From positions 83,594-147,593 of the forward strand of contig NZ_JBALOQ010000007.1 of NCBI RefSeq assembly GCF_036962705.1: a stretch of 64,000 bases of DNA, given 5' to 3'. The stretch comes from Ferdinandcohnia sp036962705. GTDB lineage: Bacteria > Bacillota > Bacilli > Bacillales > Bacillaceae_L. A model generated the notes under the pieces. That model saw only the letters and a list, made by a program, of their open reading frames with translations, had not been told where the DNA came from and searched no databases. Both the position numbers and the translations under genes were made by a program. Shown in pieces: positions 51,710 through 60,349 of this stretch (within the stretch, counting starts at the first letter, position 1; each line of letters begins with the position of its first letter).

Positions 51710-54442
51710 TTATACTTCTGTTTTATTATGAACCTCTTTATGAAGTACCATTTGAAGGACACCACCATGACGGTAGTACTCAATCTCTATTTCACTTTCA
51801 AAACGAGCAATTACTTGAAACTCCTTTGTTTCACCTAAATCAGCAATTGCTTTAATCGTAATCAATTGTCCTGGCTGTAAATGATCACGAATGTCTATAT
51901 TGTATATCTCTCTACTCGTTAATCCCAAAGTGTCCGCGTTTTGTCCTTCTTGAAATTGAAGCGGGAGGACACCCATAAGTGCTAAATTACTACGGTGAAT
52001 ACGCTCGTAGCTTTCTGATAAAACAGCCTGAACTCCTAATAGCTTGGTAGCTTTAGCAGCCCAATCTCGTGAGCTCCCCATCCCATAGTCGACCCCAGCA
52101 ATTATAAGCAATCCCGTTTGACTATGTTGATATTGCATTGCAGCGTCATAAATAGGCATTACTTCTCCAGTTGGAAAATACGTTGTGTAACCACCCTCAG
52201 TCCCAGGTGCGACTTGATTTTTAAGACGAATATTTGAAAAGCCACCACGTATCATTACTTCATGGTTCCCTCTTCGTGCTCCATACGAGCTAAATTCCTT
52301 AGGATCCACACCCTTATCCTTTAAATACCTTCCAGCAACACTATTGATTGGGATTGTACCTCCAGCCGGCGAAATATGATCCGTCGTAATTGAATCACCT
52401 AACTTAGCCAAGACTCGTAGACCATTTAATGGAACAATATCGCTTTGCCCCGATTTCACATCTGAAAAATAAGGTGGATTTTGAAGATAAGTAGACTGTC
52501 CTTCCCAGTTGTAAAGTAAGCCTTCATCTGTTTTTAGACTATTCCATGATTCATTTCCAGTGAAAATGAACTCATTATTTTCTCTAAACAATTGCGGTGT
52601 AAGTTCTTTTGTGATAATCTTCTGTATCTCGCTATCTGATGGCCAAATATCGTCTAGATATATGTCTTTTCCTAAGACATCCTTACCTATTGTATCCGTC
52701 CTAAGATTAATATCGATTGTACCAGCAAGAGCGTATGCCACCACTAATGGCGGGGAAGCCAGATAATTTGCTTTAATAAGTGGATGGATACGTCCCTCAA
52801 AGTTTCTGTTCCCAGACAAAACCCCAGATACTATCAAATTATAATCCTTAATTGCTTTTTCAACCTCTTCCGGAAGTGGACCTGAATTTCCAACACAGGT
52901 TGTACATCCAAAACCAACCAAATAAAATCCAAGCTTTTCTAATGGTTCAAGTAAATGAGCTTTTCGTAAATATTCTGCTACTACCCTTGAACCTGGGGAT
53001 AAACTCGTTTTTACGTATGGCGGTACTTGAAGTCCTTTTTCTACTGCTTTTTTTGCTAATAGTCCCGCTGCGATCATTACACTTGGATTCGATGTATTTG
53101 TACAACTTGTAATGGCTGCTAGTACAATATCGCCTGTTTTGATTTCGGATTCTTGACCATTTATATGCTTGATGACAGCCCTTTTATCTGCCTCATCAAA
53201 ATCAAGACCATAGCCATGATTCCCACGTTCATGAGTTAATGCATTTCGAAAAGCTGGTTTTATCTCTGATAGCCGATTTAAATCTTGTGGTCGCTTGGGA
53301 CCGGATACATAAGTCTCTACCTCTGACAGATTGAGCTCAATTACGTCTGTATAAACTGGCTCAATTTCATCAGGGGAGTAGAATAGTCCATTTTCCATAC
53401 AATACATCTCCACAAGTTGTACTTGTTCTTCAGTTCTTCCAGTTAATTTTAAATAGTGTAATGTTTCTTTATCGATTGGAAATATCGTGACGGTGGCGCC
53501 ATTCTCTGGTGACATATTCGAAACAGTTGCACGATCTGCTACTGACAGACTTGAAACTCCTTCACCAAAAAATTCTACAAATTTACCAACTACTTTTCTC
53601 TTTCGTAAAAGATTGGTTAAATAGAGTGCTAAATCGGTAGCTGTAGTCACAGAAGGTAGTTTTCCCTTCAGACGCACCCCAATTACTTCAGGAATTGGAA
53701 TAAAAGACGGCTGACCAAGCATTGCCGCTTCTGCTTCAATACCACCAACACCCCACCCCAAAACACCAATTCCATTTACCATTGGAGTATGAGAATCTGT
53801 TCCAAAACAAGTATCCGGGTAAGCGATATATCGTCCATCAACCTCTCTTTCTGATTGAACGACAGATGCTAAATACTCAAGGTTCGCCTGGTGAATGATC
53901 GCTGTTGAAGGTGGAATAGCTCGGAATTTTGAAAATGATTGGGTACCCCATTTAAAAAATTTATATCTTTCATAATTTAGCTCAAAACCGCGGTCAACAT
54001 TATAAGCTAAAGCATCATGTGAACCAAATTTATCTACTTGTTCTGCATGGTCGATAACTAGATCAACGGGAATCTTAGGATTAATTTGTTCAGGATTTCC
54101 ACCCCTATCAACGATTGCCTGTCTAAGAGATGCAAGATCAACTACCACTGGTACACCTGTAAAATCCTGTAGGACAATCCGTGTTGGTAAAAACGGGATT
54201 GTCTCATTCCCTTTACCTCTACTCTTTTCCCATTTCGCAAGTAATTCTATATGCTCCCTTTTTACTATCTTTCCGTCAAATTGTCTCAATACAGATTCTA
54301 GTAAAATCTTAATTGTAAAGGGTAACCGTGAAATAACACCTATTCCCATTTTCTCTAAAGCTTCCAACTTATAAAATTTATAATCTTTCCCAATTAACTG
54401 AAACGTTGACTGTATTTCCGTAACATCAAAGTCCTTACACAT
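51710..54442 (-). CDS. Aconitase-family hydratase (AcnA/AcnD-like)
   Basis: 910 aa, the AcnA/IRP length with the swivelling C-terminal domain. Active-site and cluster motifs: CFGTDSHTPMVNGIGVLGWGVGGIEAEAAMLGQP, AITSCTNTSNP and GFGCTTCVGNSGPL (the [4Fe-4S] cysteines), and AGVDYGMGSSRDWAAKATKLLGV. It interconverts citrate-type acids. Cotranscription with prpF (17-bp gap) suggests the AcnD role, dehydrating 2-methylcitrate to 2-methylaconitate, or hydrating the PrpF product; AcnA and AcnD cannot be separated by eye. The housekeeping aconitase is usually encoded elsewhere. GGGGAG precedes ATG 54442. Confidence 0.93.
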   Translation of the reverse strand: MCKDFDVTEIQSTFQLIGKDYKFYKLEALEKMGIGVISRLPFTIKILLESVLRQFDGKIVKREHIELLAKWEKSRGKGNETIPFLPTRIVLQDFTGVPVVVDLASLRQAIVDRGGNPEQINPKIPVDLVIDHAEQVDKFGSHDALAYNVDRGFELNYERYKFFKWGTQSFSKFRAIPPSTAIIHQANLEYLASVVQSEREVDGRYIAYPDTCFGTDSHTPMVNGIGVLGWGVGGIEAEAAMLGQPSFIPIPEVIGVRLKGKLPSVTTATDLALYLTNLLRKRKVVGKFVEFFGEGVSSLSVADRATVSNMSPENGATVTIFPIDKETLHYLKLTGRTEEQVQLVEMYCMENGLFYSPDEIEPVYTDVIELNLSEVETYVSGPKRPQDLNRLSEIKPAFRNALTHERGNHGYGLDFDEADKRAVIKHINGQESEIKTGDIVLAAITSCTNTSNPSVMIAAGLLAKKAVEKGLQVPPYVKTSLSPGSRVVAEYLRKAHLLEPLEKLGFYLVGFGCTTCVGNSGPLPEEVEKAIKDYNLIVSGVLSGNRNFEGRIHPLIKANYLASPPLVVAYALAGTIDINLRTDTIGKDVLGKDIYLDDIWPSDSEIQKIITKELTPQLFRENNEFIFTGNESWNSLKTDEGLLYNWEGQSTYLQNPPYFSDVKSGQSDIVPLNGLRVLAKLGDSITTDHISPAGGTIPINSVAGRYLKDKGVDPKEFSSYGARRGNHEVMIRGGFSNIRLKNQVAPGTEGGYTTYFPTGEVMPIYDAAMQYQHSQTGLLIIAGVDYGMGSSRDWAAKATKLLGVQAVLSESYERIHRSNLALMGVLPLQFQEGQNADTLGLTSREIYNIDIRDHLQPGQLITIKAIADLGETKEFQVIARFESEIEIEYYRHGGVLQMVLHKEVHNKTEV

Positions 54443-54459
54443 TTTCTCTCCCCTTTAAT

Positions 54460-55605
54460 TTACTTGAATTCAGGAATAAATAAATCGCCTTTAATAATCC
54501 TTCTAGCTGTACGTTCTAATCCAACATATGCAACATCTGTTTTATCTTCAGTTAATCCTACTTTAACCTCGGCAATTCCATCGGGATGTCCGACTCGAAT
54601 CATTTCTTCTTTTATCTCTTTCTTCCTTGCATATTGATTAACAATTGTATTTGGAAGTAAAGCCGCTGCCGCGATACAATAAAGGCCACTTCCAGCAAAT
54701 GTGCGGTGAAATTTCCCCATTGAAAGCATCTTTGCTACAATGTCCACTTCTTCAGCTTTCACAACAGTACCAGAACTTGTTACATAATCCTGTGATTCTT
54801 CGATGATTGCTATTTTCGGAACAGATGGTGTTTCCTTTGCCGCCTCAAGTGAGGGGGACATTCCTGCAGCTACGGCAGCATGTAATCGAATATTTTCGAT
54901 TTCCTTTAATAATTCATGATTCTGAGATAATACATCATTCTTTTCTGTTCCTTTAATTCCTAGTTCAGAAGCTAACACAAATACAAATGGGTTAACTACA
55001 TCAACGAACGAAACGTTATAGGATTTTTCTCCAGTTTGAAGCAAAAAACTAGCGCCGCTAGGTAATGTAGAACCTGTTTTCCCCCCACCAGGCTCAAGAA
55101 TATTCACTGAAAATTTTGCTCCAGGCAGTTTCAATCCAGGGACGGAGAAATCACCATTTACTTTCGCTTTCCCCCCTGCTACGGGAACATGAATGGTAAG
55201 CATTTTATTAATATTTGTATTACATACAGTTACCTTAACGGACTTTTGAGAACTATCGACACTGACCAATCCCTCATCAACTGCATATGCCCCCACTGCT
55301 GCCATTAGATTTCCACATGTACCCTTGTCATCAACAAGCTCTTCTCCTATCCCAATTTGGTAAAAAGTGTAATCTATATCTGCAGATCCTATTGATTTCC
55401 CAATAACGCATACCTTACTAGTATGTGACGTTCCACTTCCTAAACCATTAACCTGGGATGGATTGTATGCATCAATTCCTGCCATAAAAATGTTCTTTTT
55501 CGCATCTATATCCTTTGGTAAGTCCTTCTTATTAAAAAAAATTCCTCTACTTGTGCCACCACGGTAAACCACACAAGGTATTGAAAACTGTGAAATGATA
55601 ATCAA
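54460..55605 (-). CDS. prpF: PrpF-family aconitate isomerase / tautomerase
   Basis: About 381 aa. Family motifs VYRGGTSRGIFF near residue 13, GLGSGTSHTSKVCVI near 54, and DDKGTCGNLMAAVGAYAVDEGLV near 93 (a diaminopimelate-epimerase-like fold with its Cys). PrpF isomerises 2-methyl-trans-aconitate to the cis form; relatives act on oxalomesaconate or aconitate. The start is uncertain: the RBS GGGAG abuts the first in-frame TTG (55605), and the next possible starts are ATT/ATC codons. First gene of the prpF-aconitase operon; a candidate LysR site lies 90 nt upstream. Confidence 0.9.
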   Translation of the reverse strand: MIIISQFSIPCVVYRGGTSRGIFFNKKDLPKDIDAKKNIFMAGIDAYNPSQVNGLGSGTSHTSKVCVIGKSIGSADIDYTFYQIGIGEELVDDKGTCGNLMAAVGAYAVDEGLVSVDSSQKSVKVTVCNTNINKMLTIHVPVAGGKAKVNGDFSVPGLKLPGAKFSVNILEPGGGKTGSTLPSGASFLLQTGEKSYNVSFVDVVNPFVFVLASELGIKGTEKNDVLSQNHELLKEIENIRLHAAVAAGMSPSLEAAKETPSVPKIAIIEESQDYVTSSGTVVKAEEVDIVAKMLSMGKFHRTFAGSGLYCIAAAALLPNTIVNQYARKKEIKEEMIRVGHPDGIAEVKVGLTEDKTDVAYVGLERTARRIIKGDLFIPEFK

Positions 55606-55693
55606 CTCCCTTAGTTAACTTTAATAAGATTTTGATTCAACATCTAATACTTACATAATAGTCTGAATTTAGATATAACTAAAATACGAATAA

Positions 55694-55711
55694 ATTATGG
55701 TCAGCCATAGT
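55694..55711. promoter_or_regulatory. Candidate LysR operator upstream of prpF
   Basis: Interrupted palindrome TATGG-TCAG-CCATA (55696-55709) in the 180-bp gap upstream of prpF. A similar sequence occurs between the lysR and rraA-family genes at 56691-56705. The rest of the gap holds the LysR gene's terminator. Confidence 0.5.
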
Positions 55712-55730
55712 ATTTCTCAATATCTAAAAA

Positions 55731-55776
55731 CAAAAAAAGAATAACTTTATTACGCAAATGCGCAATAAAGTTATTC
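55731..55776 (-). terminator. Terminator of the LysR gene
   Basis: 13-bp arms GAATAACTTTATT (55739-55751) and AATAAAGTTATTC (55764-55776) plus an inner CGC/GCG; a seven-T run follows on the minus strand. Confidence 0.85.
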
Positions 55777-55787
55777 TCACCTATACT

Positions 55788-56660
55788 TCAAAGAGTCTCT
55801 TCAATATTTAAGCTTTTAATAAATGCAACAAATGCTTGGATAACATTTAATTCGAGTGCCTCATCATGGTAAAACATCCAAGTTTTTCGTAGTAGTGGCA
55901 TACCATCTTGATCATTCAAATTAATTTTATGTATTCCTTCCAGCCCATTTAATATCATTCCTGGCATAATCGCATATCCTAATCCATTCGCTACCATTTC
56001 CTTACAGGTATCAACTTGATCCACCTCCATCGTTATCAATGGTGGTTTTGAGTAATTCTCTGACCACCAATTATCAACAAGTGATTTTAGTAGATTATCT
56101 GTTTTGTAATCGATTCTTGGTAAATTCGGAAGTTCTTCCACATTCACTTCAGTTTTTGAGGCAATACACAGCTGTTCCTCAAATAAAAGCTGTTTCTGCC
56201 CTTGCCAATGATAATCTCCGCGCACAAATGCAATGTGCACATCTTTATTATATAAGGCATTAAACATATCTCTACTCCATCCAGTTGTAACCTGAAACTC
56301 AACATTAGGGTACTGATTTTTAAAAAGCCGTAATAGCTTGGGAAGCTTATATTTTGTAAAATAACTAGAAACACCAAACTTAATTGTCCCTACTACGTTA
56401 TTGTCCATATTGGATAAATTTTCTTTAATTTCTTGTAACTTTCGAACCATCTGTTCTGCACACTTTGCTAAATATTCCCCTTGTGGCGTAAAATGGACTC
56501 CTCTTCTTCCTCTGTTAATAATTTTCGTACCAAATTCCTTTTCAATTTGTTGTATTCGGTTTGTAAGTGCTGGCTGAGAAAGATATAAGCTTTGAGCGGT
56601 TTTTGTGATATTTTTATTTTCAAATAAAACCTTTAAGATTTCCCAATCCTGACTTCTCAT
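55788..56660 (-). CDS. LysR-family transcriptional regulator
   Basis: 290 aa. N-terminal winged HTH (residues 1-60: NITKTAQSLYLSQPALTNRIQQIEKEFG) and a C-terminal periplasmic-binding-like effector domain (VGTIKFGVSSYFTKYKLPKLL onward). RBS AAGGGGAA precedes ATG 56660. It is divergent from the RraA-family gene and sits between that gene and prpF; both promoters carry a TTATGG-N4-CYAT motif. It probably controls prpF-aconitase and rraA-mfs in response to an organic acid. Confidence 0.93.
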   Translation of the reverse strand: MRSQDWEILKVLFENKNITKTAQSLYLSQPALTNRIQQIEKEFGTKIINRGRRGVHFTPQGEYLAKCAEQMVRKLQEIKENLSNMDNNVVGTIKFGVSSYFTKYKLPKLLRLFKNQYPNVEFQVTTGWSRDMFNALYNKDVHIAFVRGDYHWQGQKQLLFEEQLCIASKTEVNVEELPNLPRIDYKTDNLLKSLVDNWWSENYSKPPLITMEVDQVDTCKEMVANGLGYAIMPGMILNGLEGIHKINLNDQDGMPLLRKTWMFYHDEALELNVIQAFVAFIKSLNIEETL

Positions 56661-56690
56661 AGCATTCCCCTTATTAGATATTCATTTTGA

Positions 56691-56705
56691 TTATGGCTAA
56701 CTATC
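56691..56705. promoter_or_regulatory. Candidate LysR operator between lysR and rraA-like gene
   Basis: TTATGG-CTAA-CTAT resembles the palindrome upstream of prpF (TTATGG-TCAG-CCATA). It lies in the divergent intergenic region, 31-45 nt from the lysR start, the usual place for an autoregulatory LysR site. Confidence 0.45.
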
Positions 56706-56821
56706 AAAATACAGTATTTTACTTATATGTATTACTATACTATATTTTTTTAAAAGGTTTTCAAAATATAATTAAGGTTCTGATAATAAGGAATCGAACT
56801 TTAAATATGGGGTGTTAAAAA

Positions 56822-57436
56822 ATGGAGGAAATATTAACTGAATTTCAATATTTACCAACTACTTGTATCTCTGATGCAATGAACGAACTGGGTAATATAC
56901 ATTCATCGATTAAGCCACTAAATGACAACTATCACTTAGTAGGTAGGGCTTTTACGGTTAAAATGCCTGTTGGCGATAATTATATGGTACTGAAAGGCAT
57001 TAAAGAAGCGAAGCCTGGTGATGTTTTAGTCGTGGATGCTAAAGGGGATACTCACCGAGCCATTGCAGGTGATTTTGTAGTTGGGATGGCTAAAACACTG
57101 GGACTTGGTGGAATAGTTGTCGATGGTGTAATACGTGACATTAATGGTATTAAAAAACTAAACTTCCCTGTATTTTGTAAAGGTACAACAGTCGCAGCTT
57201 CAGGTAAATTTGGAGAAGGTCAATTAAATGTGCCAATTTCCTGTGGAGGTGCTTCAATTCATCCTGGTGATATTATTGTCGGTGATGCTGATGGTGTCGT
57301 GGTAATTCCAAAAAACATTGAAAAAGATGTAGTTCAAAAGTCAAAGGAAAAATTAGAAAAGGACATCCGCCGTGCAAATAAAACTTTAGGGAATTCCACA
57401 TTAGTAAAAACATATATCGATAACATTTTAACCTAA
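56822..57436 (+). CDS. RraA-family aldolase/decarboxylase-like protein
   Basis: 204 aa. The RraA fold signature GGIVVDGVIRDINGIKKLNFPVF (96-118) contains the Arg105-Asp106 pair, which in 4-hydroxy-4-methyl-2-oxoglutarate (HMG/CHA) aldolases binds substrate and metal; GDADGVVVIP near the C-terminus is also typical. True RNase E inhibitors (RraA) are irrelevant here, since Bacillus lacks RNase E; the class II aldolase or oxaloacetate decarboxylase role is more likely. It is divergent from lysR and followed by an MFS gene (53-bp gap). GGGGTG precedes ATG 56822. Confidence 0.85.
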   Translation: MEEILTEFQYLPTTCISDAMNELGNIHSSIKPLNDNYHLVGRAFTVKMPVGDNYMVLKGIKEAKPGDVLVVDAKGDTHRAIAGDFVVGMAKTLGLGGIVVDGVIRDINGIKKLNFPVFCKGTTVAASGKFGEGQLNVPISCGGASIHPGDIIVGDADGVVVIPKNIEKDVVQKSKEKLEKDIRRANKTLGNSTLVKTYIDNILT

Positions 57437-57489
57437 TATCTCCTTAATTCAACATGATTTTAAATTTATAGAGTGAGAGGGTAATCTTG

Positions 57490-58632
57490 ATGGTTGTTAA
57501 TGTTATTTTTTTAATCGTTTTATTTTTTCAAACCGTAATGAATATGACTAGAGCAATTATCTCTTTGTATGCTACAGATATGGGGGCCTCAACTTTTGAT
57601 ATTGGTATGTTGACTGCTGTTTATGCATTTTTTCCATTAATATTTGCGATTCATGCTGGGAGGATTGCGGATAAGATTGGTGATAGATTGCCAGTTATAG
57701 TCGGACTATTAGGAATTGCGGCCGGTATGGCGATTCCATTTTACTTCCCGTCTCTAATTTCATTGTATATTTCTCAGTTAATCGTAGGTGTCTCAACTAT
57801 TTTTATAAATGTATCTCTTCAAAATCTTTTAGGAAACATCTCAAATGAAAATAACCGTGATCGTTATTATAGTTATTTTGGAATGGTTGTAGCTTTTGGC
57901 TCTATGATTGGACCTGTAGTTGCGGGCTACATGGGAGAACATATTTCATATTCATCCGTTTTCTTTGCCTCCATGTTTATCATTATCGTTCCAATGATAA
58001 TGTCGTTATTCATTCCAGTTATTAAGAGAAATGGAGAAGTTAAAAAAATTAGTCTTAATTCATCTGTTAGCTTATTAAAAATACCTATTTTACGAAAAGC
58101 ATTAATAGCCAGTGCTCTTGTTCTTTATTCAAGGGATATTTTCATCGCTTATTTTCCCCTATTTGCAAAGCAGTATGGTATTACTACATCAATGATTGGT
58201 TGGATTATTGCAATTCAAGGCTTTGCTATTATTATTGTTCGATTTTTGTTACCTGCACTTACAGAAAAGCATGGAAGGGACTGCGTATTAATTGCTTCTG
58301 TTTTTATGGCTGGAATTTCGTTTTTGTTAGTTCCTTTTACTGGAAATGTGATTTTATTAGGTGCCCTAAGTGCCATTATGGGACTTGGTCTCGGATGTGG
58401 TCAACCGCTTTCGATGACAACTACCTATAATGCGTCACCAATATCAAGAACAGGTGAGGTCCTCGGCTTACGTCTTGCTTCTAATCGCTTGTCTCAGTTA
58501 ATTGCCCCAGTCTTCTTTGGTTTAGTTGGTTCTTGGACTGGAATTTTTTCCGTATTTTTTATTAGTGGTACGTTTTTACTTGGCGGTTTGTTTGCCATTA
58601 AGCCTAAAAAGAAAAATAAACTAGCTTCTTAG
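57490..58632 (+). CDS. MFS transporter, 12 TM
   Basis: 380 aa from ATG 57490 (an in-frame TTG directly precedes it); GAGAGGG lies upstream. Twelve hydrophobic segments; the loop 2-3 motif GRIADKIGDRLPVIVG (near residue 58) is the MFS motif A. Cotranscribed with the RraA-family gene and ending at a terminator. It probably exports or imports the acid handled by that enzyme. The sub-family cannot be told. Confidence 0.88.
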   Translation: MVVNVIFLIVLFFQTVMNMTRAIISLYATDMGASTFDIGMLTAVYAFFPLIFAIHAGRIADKIGDRLPVIVGLLGIAAGMAIPFYFPSLISLYISQLIVGVSTIFINVSLQNLLGNISNENNRDRYYSYFGMVVAFGSMIGPVVAGYMGEHISYSSVFFASMFIIIVPMIMSLFIPVIKRNGEVKKISLNSSVSLLKIPILRKALIASALVLYSRDIFIAYFPLFAKQYGITTSMIGWIIAIQGFAIIIVRFLLPALTEKHGRDCVLIASVFMAGISFLLVPFTGNVILLGALSAIMGLGLGCGQPLSMTTTYNASPISRTGEVLGLRLASNRLSQLIAPVFFGLVGSWTGIFSVFFISGTFLLGGLFAIKPKKKNKLAS

Positions 58633-58637
58633 AATGT

Positions 58638-58666
58638 AAAAGCCTACAGTGTTAGCTGCAGGCTTT
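58638..58666. terminator. Bidirectional terminator MFS/aldehyde dehydrogenase
   Basis: AAAGCCT-a-CAG pairs with CTG-c-AGGCTTT. It serves the convergent MFS gene (plus) and aldehyde dehydrogenase gene (minus). Confidence 0.7.
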
Positions 58667-58672
58667 GTTTAT

Positions 58673-60094
58673 TTAAAGTTTAAATGATACAAATTTTAAC
58701 TCTGTCATTTCCTCAGTAGAATATTTAATTCCTTCTTTTCCAACGCCGCTATTTTTAACACCGCCATATGGCATATTATCTACTCTAAAGGTTGGAATAT
58801 CATTAATGATGACTCCACCAACCTCCAAACGGTCGGCAGCTTCAAATGCTTTTTGAATATTTGTTGTGTAAACTCCTGCCTGTAATCCATATTCTGAGTC
58901 ATTGACTAGCTTGATAGCCTCATCCCATGATTTATAGGAATTAACGGAAACAACTGGACCAAATGCTTCATTACAAGAAATAGCCAGATTTTCAGCGGTA
59001 TTCTCTAAAATAGTCGGCTGGAAAACTGCTCCTACACGCTTTCCACCAAGGACAACTTTTGCTCCAGCTTCCTCAGCTTCTTTTACCCAATTTTCAATTC
59101 GAACCATTTCGTGTGAATGGATAAGGGCTGACACGTCTGTATCTTCTGATTTAGGATTACCAAGAATTAATTTACTTGTGAAGTGCTTCATTTTTTCAAT
59201 AAATTCTTCAAATAAATATTCATTTACATAAATACGCTGAACTGATATACAAACCTGCCCTGCAAAATTGAATGCTCCTTCCGCGCATCTTGCAGCTGTC
59301 GTCTCTAAATCATCTGTACTGTCAATGATAACAGCTGCATTTGAGCCTAATTCTAATGTCACTCGCTTAAGTCCCGCTTTTTCTTTAATCCGCGTTCCGA
59401 CCGGTACACTACCTGTGAAAGTAATCATTTTCACACGATGATCCTGAACAAGAATGTCCCCTACGATACTACCTTTACCTGTTACAACATTAAGTGCTCC
59501 TTTTGGTAGTCCAGCTTCTTCAAATAATTTTGCAGTCATAATAGCGCTCAGTGGTGTTTGTGATGCTGGCTTTAAAACAACTGTGTTTCCTGCAGCAAAA
59601 GCTGGACCAAGCTTATGCGCTACTAGGTTAAAGGGAAAGTTAAAGGGGGTGATAGCTGCGATAACACCAAGTGGTTCTCTTTTTGTGTAACCAAATCGAC
59701 CTTTTCCACTTTTTGCAGCATCGAGTGGTACGGTTTCCCCGTGAAGTCGTTTTGCTTCCTCTGCTGCAAATTTATAGGTTTCCGCCGTTCTGATGATTTC
59801 TGCTCTTGCAGCTTTTAATGGTTTGGCATTTTCAGATGCTATTATGAGGGCACATTCTTCTAATCTTTCTGTGAACAGGTTGGATACTTTTTCAAGAATT
59901 TCTGCACGCTCGAATGATGTTAAATTTCGCATTGGTTTTGAGGCTTGTTGTGCACTCACAATTGCGTTTTCTACTTGCTCTTTAGTGGCTAATGGAATCA
60001 TCCCAATGATATCTTGATTATACGGTGAGCGTAATTCCTCGTACTCGATGCCTTCCTCCCAATTTCCGTTAATAAACAATTTTTGTTTTTCCAT
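58673..60094 (-). CDS. NAD(P)-dependent aldehyde dehydrogenase
   Basis: 473 aa. Asn151 (PFNFPFN), Glu248 (TLELGSNAAV) and nucleophile Cys282 (GQVCIS) are all in place; FTGSVPVGTRI is the cofactor motif. The TLELGSNAAVIIDSTDDLE and FAGQVCISVQRIYV wording is that of the lactaldehyde/phosphonoacetaldehyde-type sub-family, but the substrate cannot be read. Monocistronic. The 255-bp gap upstream (60095-60349) holds its promoter region and nothing else I can support. Confidence 0.93.
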   Translation of the reverse strand: MEKQKLFINGNWEEGIEYEELRSPYNQDIIGMIPLATKEQVENAIVSAQQASKPMRNLTSFERAEILEKVSNLFTERLEECALIIASENAKPLKAARAEIIRTAETYKFAAEEAKRLHGETVPLDAAKSGKGRFGYTKREPLGVIAAITPFNFPFNLVAHKLGPAFAAGNTVVLKPASQTPLSAIMTAKLFEEAGLPKGALNVVTGKGSIVGDILVQDHRVKMITFTGSVPVGTRIKEKAGLKRVTLELGSNAAVIIDSTDDLETTAARCAEGAFNFAGQVCISVQRIYVNEYLFEEFIEKMKHFTSKLILGNPKSEDTDVSALIHSHEMVRIENWVKEAEEAGAKVVLGGKRVGAVFQPTILENTAENLAISCNEAFGPVVSVNSYKSWDEAIKLVNDSEYGLQAGVYTTNIQKAFEAADRLEVGGVIINDIPTFRVDNMPYGGVKNSGVGKEGIKYSTEEMTELKFVSFKL

Positions 60095-60349
60095 TATTTA
60101 GCCTCCCTTATAATTCGTTATTAAATAGTTTGTTGTGGTTTGTTTGATTCCCCGGATTCTGGTTCACCCATAAGCTCTGTTGAGTCATCTTATAGACGTT
60201 CTCCTACAGTTTATTCAGTTTAATTATTAATAGGCATACAAAAACGTATTATTCCTAAATTAATAGATTGTAATATTATGAAGTAGATTAATTTTTCTGC
60301 TTTTTAAATAAATGGGCGGGTATGTATAATGCATAACTACTCTTACCTA

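Noticed and set aside
56822..57436. RNase E activity inhibitor RraA
   Set aside because: Only the fold is shared; RNase E is absent from Bacillus, and the gene lies with organic-acid genes.
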